The translations under genes and the position numbers were made by a program. A stretch of DNA of 60,000 bases from Polytrichum commune (taxonomy: Eukaryota > Streptophyta > Polytrichopsida > Polytrichales > Polytrichaceae), in NCBI GenBank assembly GCA_950295325.1, contig OX485807.1:36860440-36920439 (forward strand). Reading direction: 5' to 3'. The notes beneath the pieces are model-generated. The model was not told where the DNA came from, did no database searches, and worked only from the letters and a program-made list of their open reading frames with translations. Every line of letters begins with the position of its first letter. Within the stretch, counting starts at the first letter, position 1. Of the stretch, positions 43,531 through 53,671 are shown in pieces.

Positions 43531-44856
43531 CTCCCACTTGGGATTCTTGTCCTTTGCATTCTCCCTCTCCTTGGGAGGCCTACCATAGAACTCCCACACC
43601 TCCCGCGAGGCCATGATATTCCTTATCCAGGAAGCTTGGTAGGCCCTTTTCTTATTCCCCATGTTAAAGTAACGGGAGATGTCGCTCAGTCGGGTCTCAT
43701 CGTCAGACCACACCACCAGTGCCTTCCACACCTTCAACTTCTCCTTCTGATGGTTGGGATCGTCCCACTCAGTCATCAGTTGGATTTTCTTGGAAGCCTC
43801 AACGCTGTGTTGGCCGTCTATGAGCCAAAAATCGCCTTTCTGAATTGTCGCCCACATTTCAGGGGTAGGCATTTTCTTCAGTCCCTGGGGCATCACTACA
43901 ATGGTTTGCCTGTCGTCTTTGAATTGTTCGCTAACGATCTGCGCGATTATCCAATCGACGTAGGCATCTTCTTTTGCCCGGACACATTTTTCTGGTGGCG
44001 CGAGATGACACTGACTGATGTTCACGTCGAATTTGAAATCCCTGCCCATGAAAAAGCAATGGGAGCACTTGGTCGTGAAATTGTTCACGATTTTTTGGAT
44101 CTCCCCTACATCCACTTCCTGCCCTGGCTTCGGCATGCGCAATTCTGGAGAGACTGGCTCGTCAGTCATCACAGATGACTCTCTCGCCCTCTTGGAGGGA
44201 GTTGTTTGGCGGCTGCCAGAAGGCGTAGGAGTCTGGCTATCCGCCGGTGTCTCCGATGGAGTGGTTCGTCTTGAGCTAGCCGGGACTGGTTGCGGCATCC
44301 TCACTGATTGAGGCCTTGACGACCCTGCACCTTCCTCAGTGGGTACCTTCCGCCTGACGGCTTGCTGAGACTTCGTTTTGCTCTGCAGGGCTTTGTTGAG
44401 CACGCTGATTGCATGCTTTAGTTTCGTAAACCGGCTCGAGACCTTTGTGTTCGATGTACTGGCATCGATGAAAATTGTCTCGGGTTTGATTACATCAGGT
44501 TCGACACATGACTCCCTTGCATATGTAGCGTCAAAGGGTTCGACGAACTGGTGCAGAAACATATGAGCATTCTGCACAGCGTTGTTCTCAAGGATGACGT
44601 CTGCGTAGTCTCCAAAAGACTGGACCGACGCCACCTCCCATCCCGTAAGAGTCGCCCAGGTATGTTTTTCCACGGTCCCTACTTTGACAACGAATATCAG
44701 TTTGTAAATGGAGGTTTTTACTACTTGAATTGACCAGGCGAGGACAAGCCCGTCCTTAGGGACATATGAGTCATCCTGAGGTGTTTCGTGCTCCTGCCAT
44801 AACACGTATGGCGCAAGCATGAACCACCTTTCTCCTGGTCTTTTCTTTGGGGCCAT
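43531..44856 (-). pseudogene. ParB-methyltransferase gene, exon 1: ParB-like domain
   Basis: 442 codons, no stop. Starts MAPKKRPGERWFMLAPYVLW at 44856; a CTTTGCAG acceptor lies directly before this ATG, so a 5' non-coding exon probably exists upstream. After a serine/threonine/proline-rich linker (about residues 165-230), residues about 290-440 show a ParB/Srx-like fold: MPQGLKKMPT, then GDFWLIDGQHSVEAS (the D-G-Q-H loop typical of ParB-type nucleotide-binding nucleases), KVWKALVVWSDDETRLSDISRYFN. ParB-like domains fused to methyltransferases are common in phages and plasmids. This exon appears intact; the gene as a whole is disabled by the Gypsy insertion further on and by an apparent frameshift in exon 3. 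Confidence 0.7.
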
Positions 44857-44883
44857 CTGCAAAGAAAGAAGCAAGGATGTTAG

Positions 44884-45246
44884 TTTCGGTCGTTCGACCC
44901 AAACTTCTTCACAATAGATTAGATGTCACGTGATGGAAGGGAAATGTAATGCATCAACGCATTTATTTTTGGATTGTGTCTTGTTATTTTAGAACTTCAT
45001 TTATATGTTTATATGGTATTTCGTTATCTTGGGTGGATTTGCGTTTTATATTGTCATCAAGGATTTCTTGAAAAGTTTATACTATAGAGGTTGCGTTTGG
45101 GTCGACCGACCCAAACAGCAGGATGTGCTTTGGGTCGATCGACCCAAACTATAGGCTGTGTTTAGGGTTTAGGGACCCAAAGCACATCGTGCTGTTTGGG
45201 TCGATCGACCCAAACTATAGGCTGTGTTTGGGTCGTCTCCCCAAAT
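44884..45246. repeat. Palindromes upstream of ParB-methyltransferase exon 1
   Basis: Copies at 44884-44903 (TTTCGGTCGTTCGACCCAAA), 45096-45115, 45129-45148, 45195-45214, plus degraded copies near 45160-45180 and 45227-45246. They would lie in the first intron if a 5' exon exists, matching the intronic location of the other arrays. Confidence 0.85.
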
Positions 45247-46260
45247 TGTTCTATTTTAATATAGTTTTTTAAACTTGGCATGTAGCATATACAATGCTTA
45301 TGCATTGTGTATGCTACAACACTGTCAATTAAGAAACACATATTGGAACCCCTTGAAAAACAATACCTTTGCTGAGGGTTTCTGTTGTAGTCGTTGTAGA
45401 TGGTTGCTTTTGAACAAGTGCTCTTCTTCGACTAAGACAGAATCAGTGAATTCCTATTCGCAGACACGCTAAAACTCACAAACAACTACCAAAGATTTCA
45501 AACCTTTCTTGAATCTCTCAATAAACCCACAATCTCTCACACAACTCCTTAGTCTCTTCAGAATCACTCAAACAACAATTGTAACTCTCAAACAACAACT
45601 GAGTCTGTTAAAACAACAACTGAATCTCTCAAAACAATAACTAAATCTCTGAAAGCACTTTTGTATCACTTTTGTATCTCTTATAGAACTTCCTAATCTG
45701 ACAACCACTCACAAGCACTCACATGCACTCATAAGCACTCACATGCACTCACAAGCCCTCACATGCACTCACAAGCACTCACATGCACTCACAAGCACTC
45801 ACATGTATTCACAAGCACTCACATGCACTCACAAGCACTCACATGCACTCATCCGCACTTCGAACTCTCGCAAGCACTGCCTAAAGCTCACACAGAATGT
45901 TGGAAAACCCTTCAACAATCTGGAAAACACTTCAACAATGCTATATATTGCAACACTAGTGCAATCTCCCGCTACAGCAAGAGAAGGGAGGGAAGGAGAA
46001 GAAAAAAGGGTGGAGAAGGAATGTAAAGAAAAGCGCCACCCTGAATCGCCACGGCGCTTCAGGAGAGGCGGCGCTTCCACAAGAGGCGCGGAGCGAAAGG
46101 TTGGCGGGAGAGAGAGAGAGAAAGGAGGAGAATGCTTGGCGGCTGGGGTTTTGTTACCCTCGGGAATTGGCCCCCAACCGCGCGAATAGGGTGCCAACGT
46201 GATTAGGGCAGCAACGGGAATAGGGTTACGGGGAACCCTAACTCCCATCCCTCTAAGGAG
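45247..46260. other. Region upstream of the methyltransferase gene
   Basis: No coding support. Includes serine-like repeats (caacaactgaatctctcaaa, about 45560-45660), the array at 45706-45852 and a GC-rich block (46040-46250) that may hold the gene's promoter. Confidence 0.35.
45706..45852. repeat. 20-bp tandem array
   Basis: About seven copies of ACATGCACTCACAAGCACTC with few changes. Its translation is a meaningless THKHSHAL repeat, so it is treated as a satellite and not as coding. Confidence 0.9.
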
Positions 46261-48038
46261 TAAACCCTTAGCGGGTAGTACAATTTTGAATAGACTTTGG
46301 AGTAGCCTAAGGTATACATCAAATGAGGTATTCTAAAAAACTAAACCATTTATACAACTAATACATCTTTACAACGCAACTTTATGCTAACACTAATACT
46401 TAATTCCTACTTACATGACACCATTAACTAAATTTTCCAAACAAGTTGAAGTCATTGGTTTCTCGTTTGTTTGAGCACGTTATAAAAAAAATACAATTAC
46501 GTGCCAAATACAATAGACTTTACCATTGATGCCAACAACTCACACAATATGCAATGAATAAAAAAGACAATCCCCACCCCCCAACATGAAATTCGGAAAT
46601 TGAGGATATTTGAATGTGGAGCCTAAATGAATACCTTCCCCAAGTGCATATTGTGAGGGTTTGGAATTGCATGATCTTTATTTCAAAATGCTAACATGCT
46701 CAAGTTTTATAGGGTATCCCCTAGATATTCACTTTGATGAATCACATAGTCGCCAATAAACCATGGATCGTGATATATGTACTTGGAATGTGATATAAAA
46801 GCAAATCGGAGAACCACAACATCATATGAAGCCCTTCAAGCAATCATGTTGTTATTGAAGGTTCGCTCCAAGTATATTAGATAATGGCGCAAGACAAACT
46901 TGATGTTGTTTGTATATGGAGGTAGCACTGAACAACTACAAGATTTGGGGTTTAGGGTTTAGGGTTTAGGGTTTAGGAGTCATGGTTATAACATATTAAT
47001 CTATCCAATATTAACGTACAACATTGACTTACTGGTGAGAAGAGTCTTATAGGAAGGTTATAGTAAAGATGATGTTGAGTATGTTAAGTTGTTATTTGGG
47101 ACGTTTAAACGTGATATACTAATTGGTCTTGTGTTTATTCAAATAGCATTTCATGTTGTGGATGTTATTAGGACTTAGGGGTCTAACTTTGGATGTTTTG
47201 CTCCCTTTGATGAATCACATAGTCGCCAATAAACTATGGTTCGGGATGTATTTAATATATGGAATATGATATAAACGTAAATCGGTTAAGCACAACATCA
47301 AATGAAGCCATGCAAACAATCGTGTTGTTGTTCATTGTTCCCTCCACGTATATTAGATAATGGAGAAAGATATAAGAAATGTTGTTTATATATTAAGAAG
47401 AGTCTAATAGGAAGGTTATAGTGACCACAATCTTGATCATGTGAATATGTTATTTGGAACGTCTAAACATGATATACTAATTGGTGTATGGTTTAGTCAA
47501 TACGTATAATTTCATGTTGTGGATGTTATAAGGGTTTAGGGTTCAACTTTGGATGTTTTGTTCACACACATTAGTAAGCTTGAAGTGAACTTGAGGATGG
47601 ATTCAATTAGCATGGAAATATTGAACTAAAAAGCGACATTGGTAGTTAGTATCCCCTTATCGACGTCCACATACATTCGTCATTGCCACACTTGCATGCG
47701 AGAGAAGAGGACAATATTGTAGGGTTTAGGGTTTAGGGATGACAACATATTATATATAAAAGCTCTTGTCACTTGCATTGTTGCAAATTCAGATTTGGAA
47801 CAATAAATGAACTTTGTCATGACATAATTTGATTTCAAAATTAATAATTCCCCTTGCGAGGATCTTCATAACCACTTTAACTATTGTATTTAGTGACTCT
47901 TACCATAAGGCGTTACACAATGTTTAGACTTCTTTTGTCTACATATTGGTTAATGCCATACCGTAATGTTTGAATTAAAGTAGATCAATATCATCATTTA
48001 ATATGTATATGATACATTAGGGTGACATTGTAGAAGTT
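46261..48038. other. AT-rich interior with duplicated blocks and TTTAGGG tracts
   Basis: Two diverged copies of an approximately 350-450-base block start with gatgaatcacatagtcgcca at 46738 and about 47210 and share atattagataatgg, gatatactaattggt and cttggatgttttg-like stretches. A TTTAGGG array lies at 46949-46976. A further shared segment, cattgccacacttNcatgcgaga, occurs near 47683 and 48113. No open frame survives. Confidence 0.6.
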
Positions 48039-48098
48039 TTTGTTTGATCCATATATTAATTTGAGACTAGAGAAAGTCTGAATTTAACGAATATAGTG
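48039..48098 (+). repeat. Internal copy of the giant element's right end
   Basis: About 60 bases match 53611-53671 with one mismatch in the outermost part, ending CGAATATAGTGTT in the same orientation as the true right end. No partner left end was found nearby. It may be a fossil end from a nested relative or a duplicated terminus. Confidence 0.88.
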
Positions 48099-48546
48099 TT
48101 ATATACGTTTATCATTGCCACACTTCCATGCGAGATAATAGAGCAATGTTCTAGGGTTTAGGGTTTAGGGGAGACAAATAAATAATTTTATTCATCATGA
48201 CAATGGCCTCAAGCCTTGGAAACTCTCTCATAATTGCAGCCTCCAAATGGCCCCAACCCCACCGAAATAGGTTTGCACTTGAAAGCATTGAATGGAGTTG
48301 TGGTTGGGTATACATATTGGTTAAAATATACCGTTGTGACACTTGAAAAAATTAATGTGGCCGCCACCCTTCCTCCCAATGTCGTATGTCATATACACAC
48401 AAAACCAAAAAAAGATTAAATATTATAGACTAAATCATATGACGGCTGGGGTATGAGAGGGGCATTGAAAGATGCGCATTTTCTACAATAAACAGAAAAC
48501 GGGGAATTCTGTCAGGAGGTTTGAAATAACAAGGCGGGAAAGGCAT

Positions 48547-48588
48547 CCAATGAGGAAGTCGGGCAAGTGGAGGTGGATAGTATAAAGG
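48547..48588 (+). promoter_or_regulatory. Likely promoter of the putative transposase gene
   Basis: A CCAAT box (48547-48551) lies about 30 bases before TATAAAGG (48581-48588), a standard plant core layout. Transcription would begin near 48612, leaving a leader of about 1.46 kb to the ATG at 50072 that contains the 12-bp and 66-bp repeat arrays, some or all of it probably an intron. Confidence 0.5.
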
Positions 48589-48776
48589 GGCGCACCCCCC
48601 AAAAGTTGGTTTTTTTTTGCTCTTCTCCCACTCCTGAATTCGTAGAGAGAACTCTTAGTCGGAGCTGTACTTCGAGGTTCGTTCACGCTGCTGTTCATGA
48701 GGACCTATCCACAGCATGCAAGTCCGCAGTGAACTTTGCAATGAGCTGAAATTCCACACACCTCTCAATATCCGCT

Positions 48777-48836
48777 GCATTATACGCCGCATTATACGCC
48801 GCATTATACGCCGCATTATACGCTGTATTATACGTC
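48777..48836 (+). repeat. Five 12-bp tandem repeats
   Basis: GCATTATACGCC repeated at 48777, 48789, 48801, 48813 and 48825, the last two diverged. Lies between promoter and palindrome array. Confidence 0.92.
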
Positions 48837-48880
48837 GGTCGACACTAGTGTTGGCGGGTTCTAGTCTGACCATTCTGAGG

Positions 48881-49870
48881 TTTGGGTCGATCGACCCAAA
48901 CCCCTCCAGTAGTGTGGGCGGGTTCTAGTCTCACCCTTGTGAGGTTTGGGTCGGTCGACCCAAACCCCTTCACTAGTGTTGGGGGGAGTCTACTCTGACC
49001 CTTGTGAGGTTTGGGTCGGTCGACCCAAACCCCTTCACTAGTGTTGGGGGGGGGTCTACTCTGACCCTTGTGAGGTTTGGGTCGGTCGACCCAAACCCCT
49101 TCACTAGTGTTGGGGGGGGGGTCTACTCTGACCCTTGTGAGGTTTGGGTCGGTCGACCCAAACCCCTTCACTAGTGTTGGGGGGGTCTACTCTGACCCTT
49201 GTGAGGTTTGGGTCGGTCGACCCAAACCCCTTCACTAGTGTTGGGGGGGGGTCTACTCTGACCCTTGTGAGGTTTGGGTCGGTCGACCCAAACCCCTTCA
49301 CTAGTGTTGGGGGGGGGTCTACTCTGACCCTTGTGAGGTCTGGGTCGGTCGACCCAAACCCCTACCCCACTGTGGGCGTTTATCGTAAAACCTTTTAGAA
49401 GGTTTGGGTCGGTCGACCCAAACTTTTTCGCACATCGTGAACGAATTGTTAATGACCCTTACCCAAGGTACTCAGAAGGTTTGGACGGACAGAGTAGGAA
49501 CCTTATCCCATCATATGTAATGTTTGGGTCGAGCGACCCAAACCTCATCCCAGTGTGGGTGGACTTACCCTGTGAAAGTTTGGGTCGACCGACCCAAACC
49601 CCTTCTGAGTGTGGGTGGGTTTACCCTGTGAAAGTTTGGGTCGGTCGACCCAAACCCCTTCCCCAGTTTCGGCGGTTGTAGTTGACCATGACAAGGATTG
49701 GGTCGGTCGACCCAAAGTTTTCCCCACAGGGTGATGGAATTCTAAATGGCCCTCAACCCATCATTGTACAAGGTTTGAGTCAGTCGACCGGAACCCGACC
49801 CTATCCCACGGGCAAGGTGGGGATGGCCCTCAATCCCTGGTGCCACAGGGTTTAGGTCGGCCGACCCAAA
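48881..49870. repeat. Array of about 15 TTTGGGTCG palindromes, 66-bp period
   Basis: Dyads start at 48881, 48945, 49010, 49076, 49143, 49207, 49273, 49339 (variant), 49403, 49523, 49579, 49635, 49697, about 49772 (degenerate) and 49851. The first is perfect (centre GATC); most of the rest have centre GGTC, and 49523 has GAGC. Between 48945 and 49339 the period is 64-67 bases with repeated flanks (cttcactagtgttggggg, ctactctgacccttgtgagg). The palindrome stays conserved where flanks diverge (49403-49870), suggesting selection on the dyad. Confidence 0.93.
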
Positions 49871-50071
49871 CTCCCACCCAAAATATTTTGTGGAACATTT
49901 TGTGGACTGGCGCACAGTATTGGGAGCTCACATTGCATTTGTGTTGCAAATGTCTTGATCCTCAGTGTCCCCATTCATCGTGATGTTTTGCATTTTCCAA
50001 TATTTGATTCTTTTGGACCCTTACGTTGTGTCCATGTTTGTTGAGGTTTCATGTGCATGTGTGTAGGCGTA

Positions 50072-53000
50072 ATGGAGGGAGTTGGTGGAAGAGGGGATTC
50101 CTTCTCTGAAGACATGGGCAGCACCCAATCTCTGTCTGGGGATGAGCTAGACATTGTCGGGGAGGATAGTTTTGATGACAGTGCAGATGAAGGTCATTTG
50201 GGGAGTCCTTCGCCATCTGACCCTTTTTGCCCCATTGTGGAATGTGCGGGGCTTTCACGAGCTTCATGGGTGAATTTGGATGTGGTACTTGTTAATGACA
50301 GTGGAGTTGCTGTGGCGGAGGGTATTTGTCGTAACACACATCCACAAGATTGCATTGATGAACACCCCCTTGGCACCGAGGACGTTGGAGTTGTTATATT
50401 AGAATCACTCGTACATTCGGAAGTCAATCCAACTCATAGGTTCTCGTTGCGAAGGTGGCCGTTGAGGAATGTGACAATTGAGGGGGTTAGCTTGCGCGAC
50501 CATGAGCGACGACACGTCCAAATCCAACAGGAGCTCCAAGCAAACATTCGGCCACGCAAAGGCCTTCGGAAGTACGAAACATTGACACGTCCTACTCCGT
50601 CTGCAAATAAGTGTAAACGTCAAAGGTTGCTCTGTGAGGAGTCTATTAGAGAAGTTGCTACGAAGGATTGTTGTGTACATCGTTGTTGCCAATTGTTCCC
50701 AAGAGATAAATTGAAGGCCATCCGTGAAGAAATGTGGCTTGGAGATTTCCGTCTAAGATCCACCAAAAAACTTGATGTCCATAGGGCGATACATGTGAAC
50801 GGAGCGGGTCGCAAGGTCATCACCCTTGAGAGCATAGACGTGTGTTGTACGGCATGGTACACCATTCATGGTGTGTCGAAAGCGGAATTTTATAGACAAG
50901 CCGCGTATGCCAATGAAGGCCGCCGTGCCCATCACCATGGGAACATGGGCTTAAAGAAACCAAGAGAAGCAACGAGACAAGCAACAGCCACTTTGGCAAC
51001 CATCATTGTCCCCCTTGCCGATGCAATGCCGCACAAAACACGCACACTCGCAACCGGTGAAAAGGTTGTGGAGAAGGTTCTTCCTACAGGCACGAAATGG
51101 AAAGACATATTGTTGGACGTAAACGCAGTTGGCGAGAAGGCCGGGTTGGACCCAATTTCGTTGTCGAAACTGAGTGCAATAAAAAATCTCACTTTAGCGA
51201 ATACATCACAAAAAGACGAGGCGACAAATTTGCCCGTTGTTCCAAATGTGAGAAGTTGAAACGCCTTCGAGATGCACACACGATGGGGACAGAGTCCTAT
51301 GCCGCACATCAAATGAACTATTTCAAGCATGTGAACATGCAAGAGGCACACCGTAATGATTACTACACAAATAGAGCTTTGTCCATCTCCAGGCCTTTGG
51401 AAGTCCTTACTATCATCCATGACAAGATGGACCATGCCAAAACAGCCTCACCATGTTTTGCAAATCGAATAAAAGCCACGGACGGCCTTTTTAAGCTTCC
51501 TGTTTCGGTTACAGGTGATTTTGATAACAATTGCATTGCATTACCTAAACACAAATTTGTGCATTTAGGTTTGTACTTGGGGCCATACATGTACACCATG
51601 TGAATTTTTTGGTGTTATAGTTGAATATTAAACCATTGGGTTGCCTTTGCAGGAATGATTGCACATGGGCATGGTGATGTCAAATATGCTCATTATGCTC
51701 TTGATTTGTATCCGGCGGATTCAAACCACACGATGGGGTCATTTGCAAAGCTTTTACGCGATTTGGAGAAACCGCCGTCCTATTCATCAAGATTGTTATT
51801 TGAAAACTCGGGATCAACACCTCTATATGAAGCGGTCTTGGATGGAAGAGATGTATGCGTGCACTCATTGCCGGAGCCACCAAGTGAAGATGTGATTGCC
51901 AAGAAGTTGCCCCCAACTCTGCGTGTCCAATTGGACAATTGTGCGAAGGACAATAAAAGTAGATATGTTTTTGCATATTGGTCGTTGTTGGTTGCGAAAG
52001 GCATTTTCAAGGAGGTTTTTGTGTCCTTTCTATTGGTAGGCCATACGCACGATGATATTGATGCGTCCTTTGGGCGGTGGAGCATGAAGTTGCGCGAGGA
52101 GGATTTTCCAACAATCCCATTGTTGATGAAGTCGTACATGGATTTGGAGAACATTCCCGTCATCCCCCATATGATCGAGGAGGTTCCAGACTTCAAGGCA
52201 TTTATAGAACCGTATATTCGAAGCGGAGCTCACCGATTGATCGGGCATACGAAGGCACAACAATTTCGGTTCTACGTGCGTGACGATGGTGTCCCCCCCA
52301 TGCAATACAAGTTGTTGTGCACATCACAAGACTGGAGCCCGCCGGAGGGTCTCCTTGTATGGCGTGTTGATGGGGAAGGAAGGACGATGTTGCCTGACGG
52401 AGAGCCTAAGCCTTGCAAACCAATACCCATGAAGAATTTGGAGGACATTTGTAAAGGCATATCAGGCTTCATACAATATTGGGAGAGTTTGAGGGTAGCG
52501 GATGTTGGTGGATCGTGTTGGCTTCGTTACGGAAGTTGGATACAATATTGGACACGTGTTCGTGGCGCTTTGGCAAACCTTCATCAAGATACACCCCTTA
52601 CTTTAAGGCATGGGTTTTGGCCACAAATACGTGTCAATGTACAAGCTTCGGAGGCTAGTCTTTTGGGAAATGGAGAGGTTCGAGAGGAGTTTGATGTGGA
52701 CGACCATTACGTGGGGCCTGCTAGTAGTCGTCCGCCACCATCTTTCCGCATTGCAGTGGATTGTCATGAAGGTTATATGCTCATTTTGCGTCCTGGAGAT
52801 GAGACATATGCAAAGCCAGTGTGGGTGGCAAGAGCTTTGTCCAAACCAAATTTTGTAACTTCCAGCCCTCATTTTCGACAAATACAAGTAGAGTACTACC
52901 GACCGACAGCACGGAATGAAGATGTTGTTCGGCATTATACAGGCTGGGATACAAACCCTAACTTTCGGTGGAAGGTGGATTCTGAGCATGGTCCATCTTG

Positions 53001-53139
53001 GGTAGATACAGATTCCATATTCATAGCATGGAAACCACGGAAAAATCATAGTGGATCAGTGTCCATCCCTCAAAAGTACATAACTTTTGCAAAAGACAAC
53101 CTTGCTCGGATCGCAGAAGAAGCAACCCACGTTGAATGA
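50072..53139 (+). CDS. Putative transposase, GHTH(D/E)DID family (DUF7869-like)
   Basis: Likely mobilises the giant element. Start chosen at ATG 50072 just after a TGTGTAG acceptor-like site; an in-frame ATG at 50051 is alternative. Exon 1 has an acidic N-terminus, GICRNTHPQDC, a Cys cluster CCVHRCC before a charged helix, then C..C (FARCSKCEKL). Within exon 1 the sensible frame moves by -1 at 51181-51187 (A AAA AAT). A 138-base GT-AG intron (51515-51652) joins SVT to GMIAHGHGDVKYAHYAL. Exon 2 contains QLDNCAKDNKSRY (Asp 94 of the exon) and FLLVGHTHDDIDASFG (129-140), the family hallmark, plausible acidic residues of an RNase H-like core. About 976 residues if frames join. No stops in exon 2. 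Family name given from motif memory; transposase role inferred from position in the element. Confidence 0.7.
51181..51187 (+). other. Candidate -1 slippery heptamer or A-run indel
   Basis: Zero-frame codons are GCA ATA AAA AAT; the heptamer A AAA AAT fits the X XXY YYZ pattern. The zero frame carries coding-like sequence up to here (DPISLSKLSA), and the -1 frame carries it afterwards (SHFSEYITKRRGDKFARC). Either ribosomes slip here or one A was lost from the run. Confidence 0.6.
51515..51652 (+). other. Intron of putative transposase gene
   Basis: Donor ACAG|GTGATT, acceptor CCTTTGCAG|GA. Splicing joins the -1-frame exon to exon 2 in frame; without it a TGA at 51601 would end translation. 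Confidence 0.85.
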
Positions 53140-53643
53140 GAAGTTGGTAGGATTGTGTTAGCATGATTATAGTGTAAACTGTAATTCGACGAATATATAT
53201 TACTCATATGTGTGCTCCTCAAACTTGGGGCAAAGTTTGGGTAGAACTTGCGAATGCTATATTGTTTGGGGTTGGATGAATATCCATTTACTATATTTCA
53301 ATACAGTTGTGAAGTTCATTTTTTTTATTAAGTTTGGGACTAAATTTTCCATTGAAGAAAAATGCATTTATTGCATGCACTTTGTATGTTGCAATGTCTA
53401 TATTTTATTGACCATGCTAATAATAGAAATCATTTTATATGTTTCTTGGGTGAAACTAGTTTGGAGTGCTCTACCCAAAGTGTTTTTGTAGATGAAGTTG
53501 GTGTTGAGTGCTCTACCACATGTGCTTATGTCCACACATAATAGATTTGGGATATTAGAACATATAATATATTTGAGATCGTTCTCAATATAGTTTCGGA
53601 ACACGGAATGTTGTTTGATCCATATATTAATTTGAGACTAGAG
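53140..53643. other. Right arm of giant element
   Basis: 3' UTR and AT-rich subterminal sequence. A segment gtgctctacc..aag/cat repeats twice near 53467 and 53509. No coding support. Confidence 0.4.
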
Positions 53644-53671
53644 AAAGTCTCAATTTAACGAATATAGTGTT
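53644..53671 (-). repeat. Right TIR of giant element
   Basis: Exact inverted copy of 29065-29092, followed by TATT (53672-53675). Confidence 0.93.

Larger units (their letters stand above)
29065..53671. mobile_element. Giant 24.6-kb TIR transposon carrying a putative transposase and a ParB-methyltransferase gene
   Basis: The 28 outermost bases are perfect inverted repeats (29065-29092, 53644-53671; each begins AACACTATATTCGTTAAATT going inward). TATT is duplicated at 29061-29064 and 53672-53675. Deleting the unit plus one TATT joins LINE residues RPIALAN to TIYKLF in the RT, so both boundaries are confirmed by an independent coding sequence. Contents: left subterminal repeats, a minus-strand ParB-like/methyltransferase gene in at least three exons, about 28 copies of a 20-bp palindrome, and a plus-strand putative transposase gene near the right end. 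Without the nested Gypsy element (30935-41967 and one TTTGC) it would be about 13.6 kb. I could not place it in a named superfamily. Confidence 0.9.

Noticed and set aside
45743-46189. Protein of THKHSHAL repeats
   Set aside because: It is a translation of the 20-bp satellite and adjacent low-complexity DNA.
48881-49360. CRISPR-like regular palindromic repeats with 66-bp period
   Set aside because: The 'spacers' are themselves repeated, there are no cas-like genes, and the context is a eukaryotic transposon.
48845-49398. Repetitive proteins read from the palindrome array
   Set aside because: Translations of the 66-bp tandem repeat; open in several frames because the unit length is often a multiple of three.
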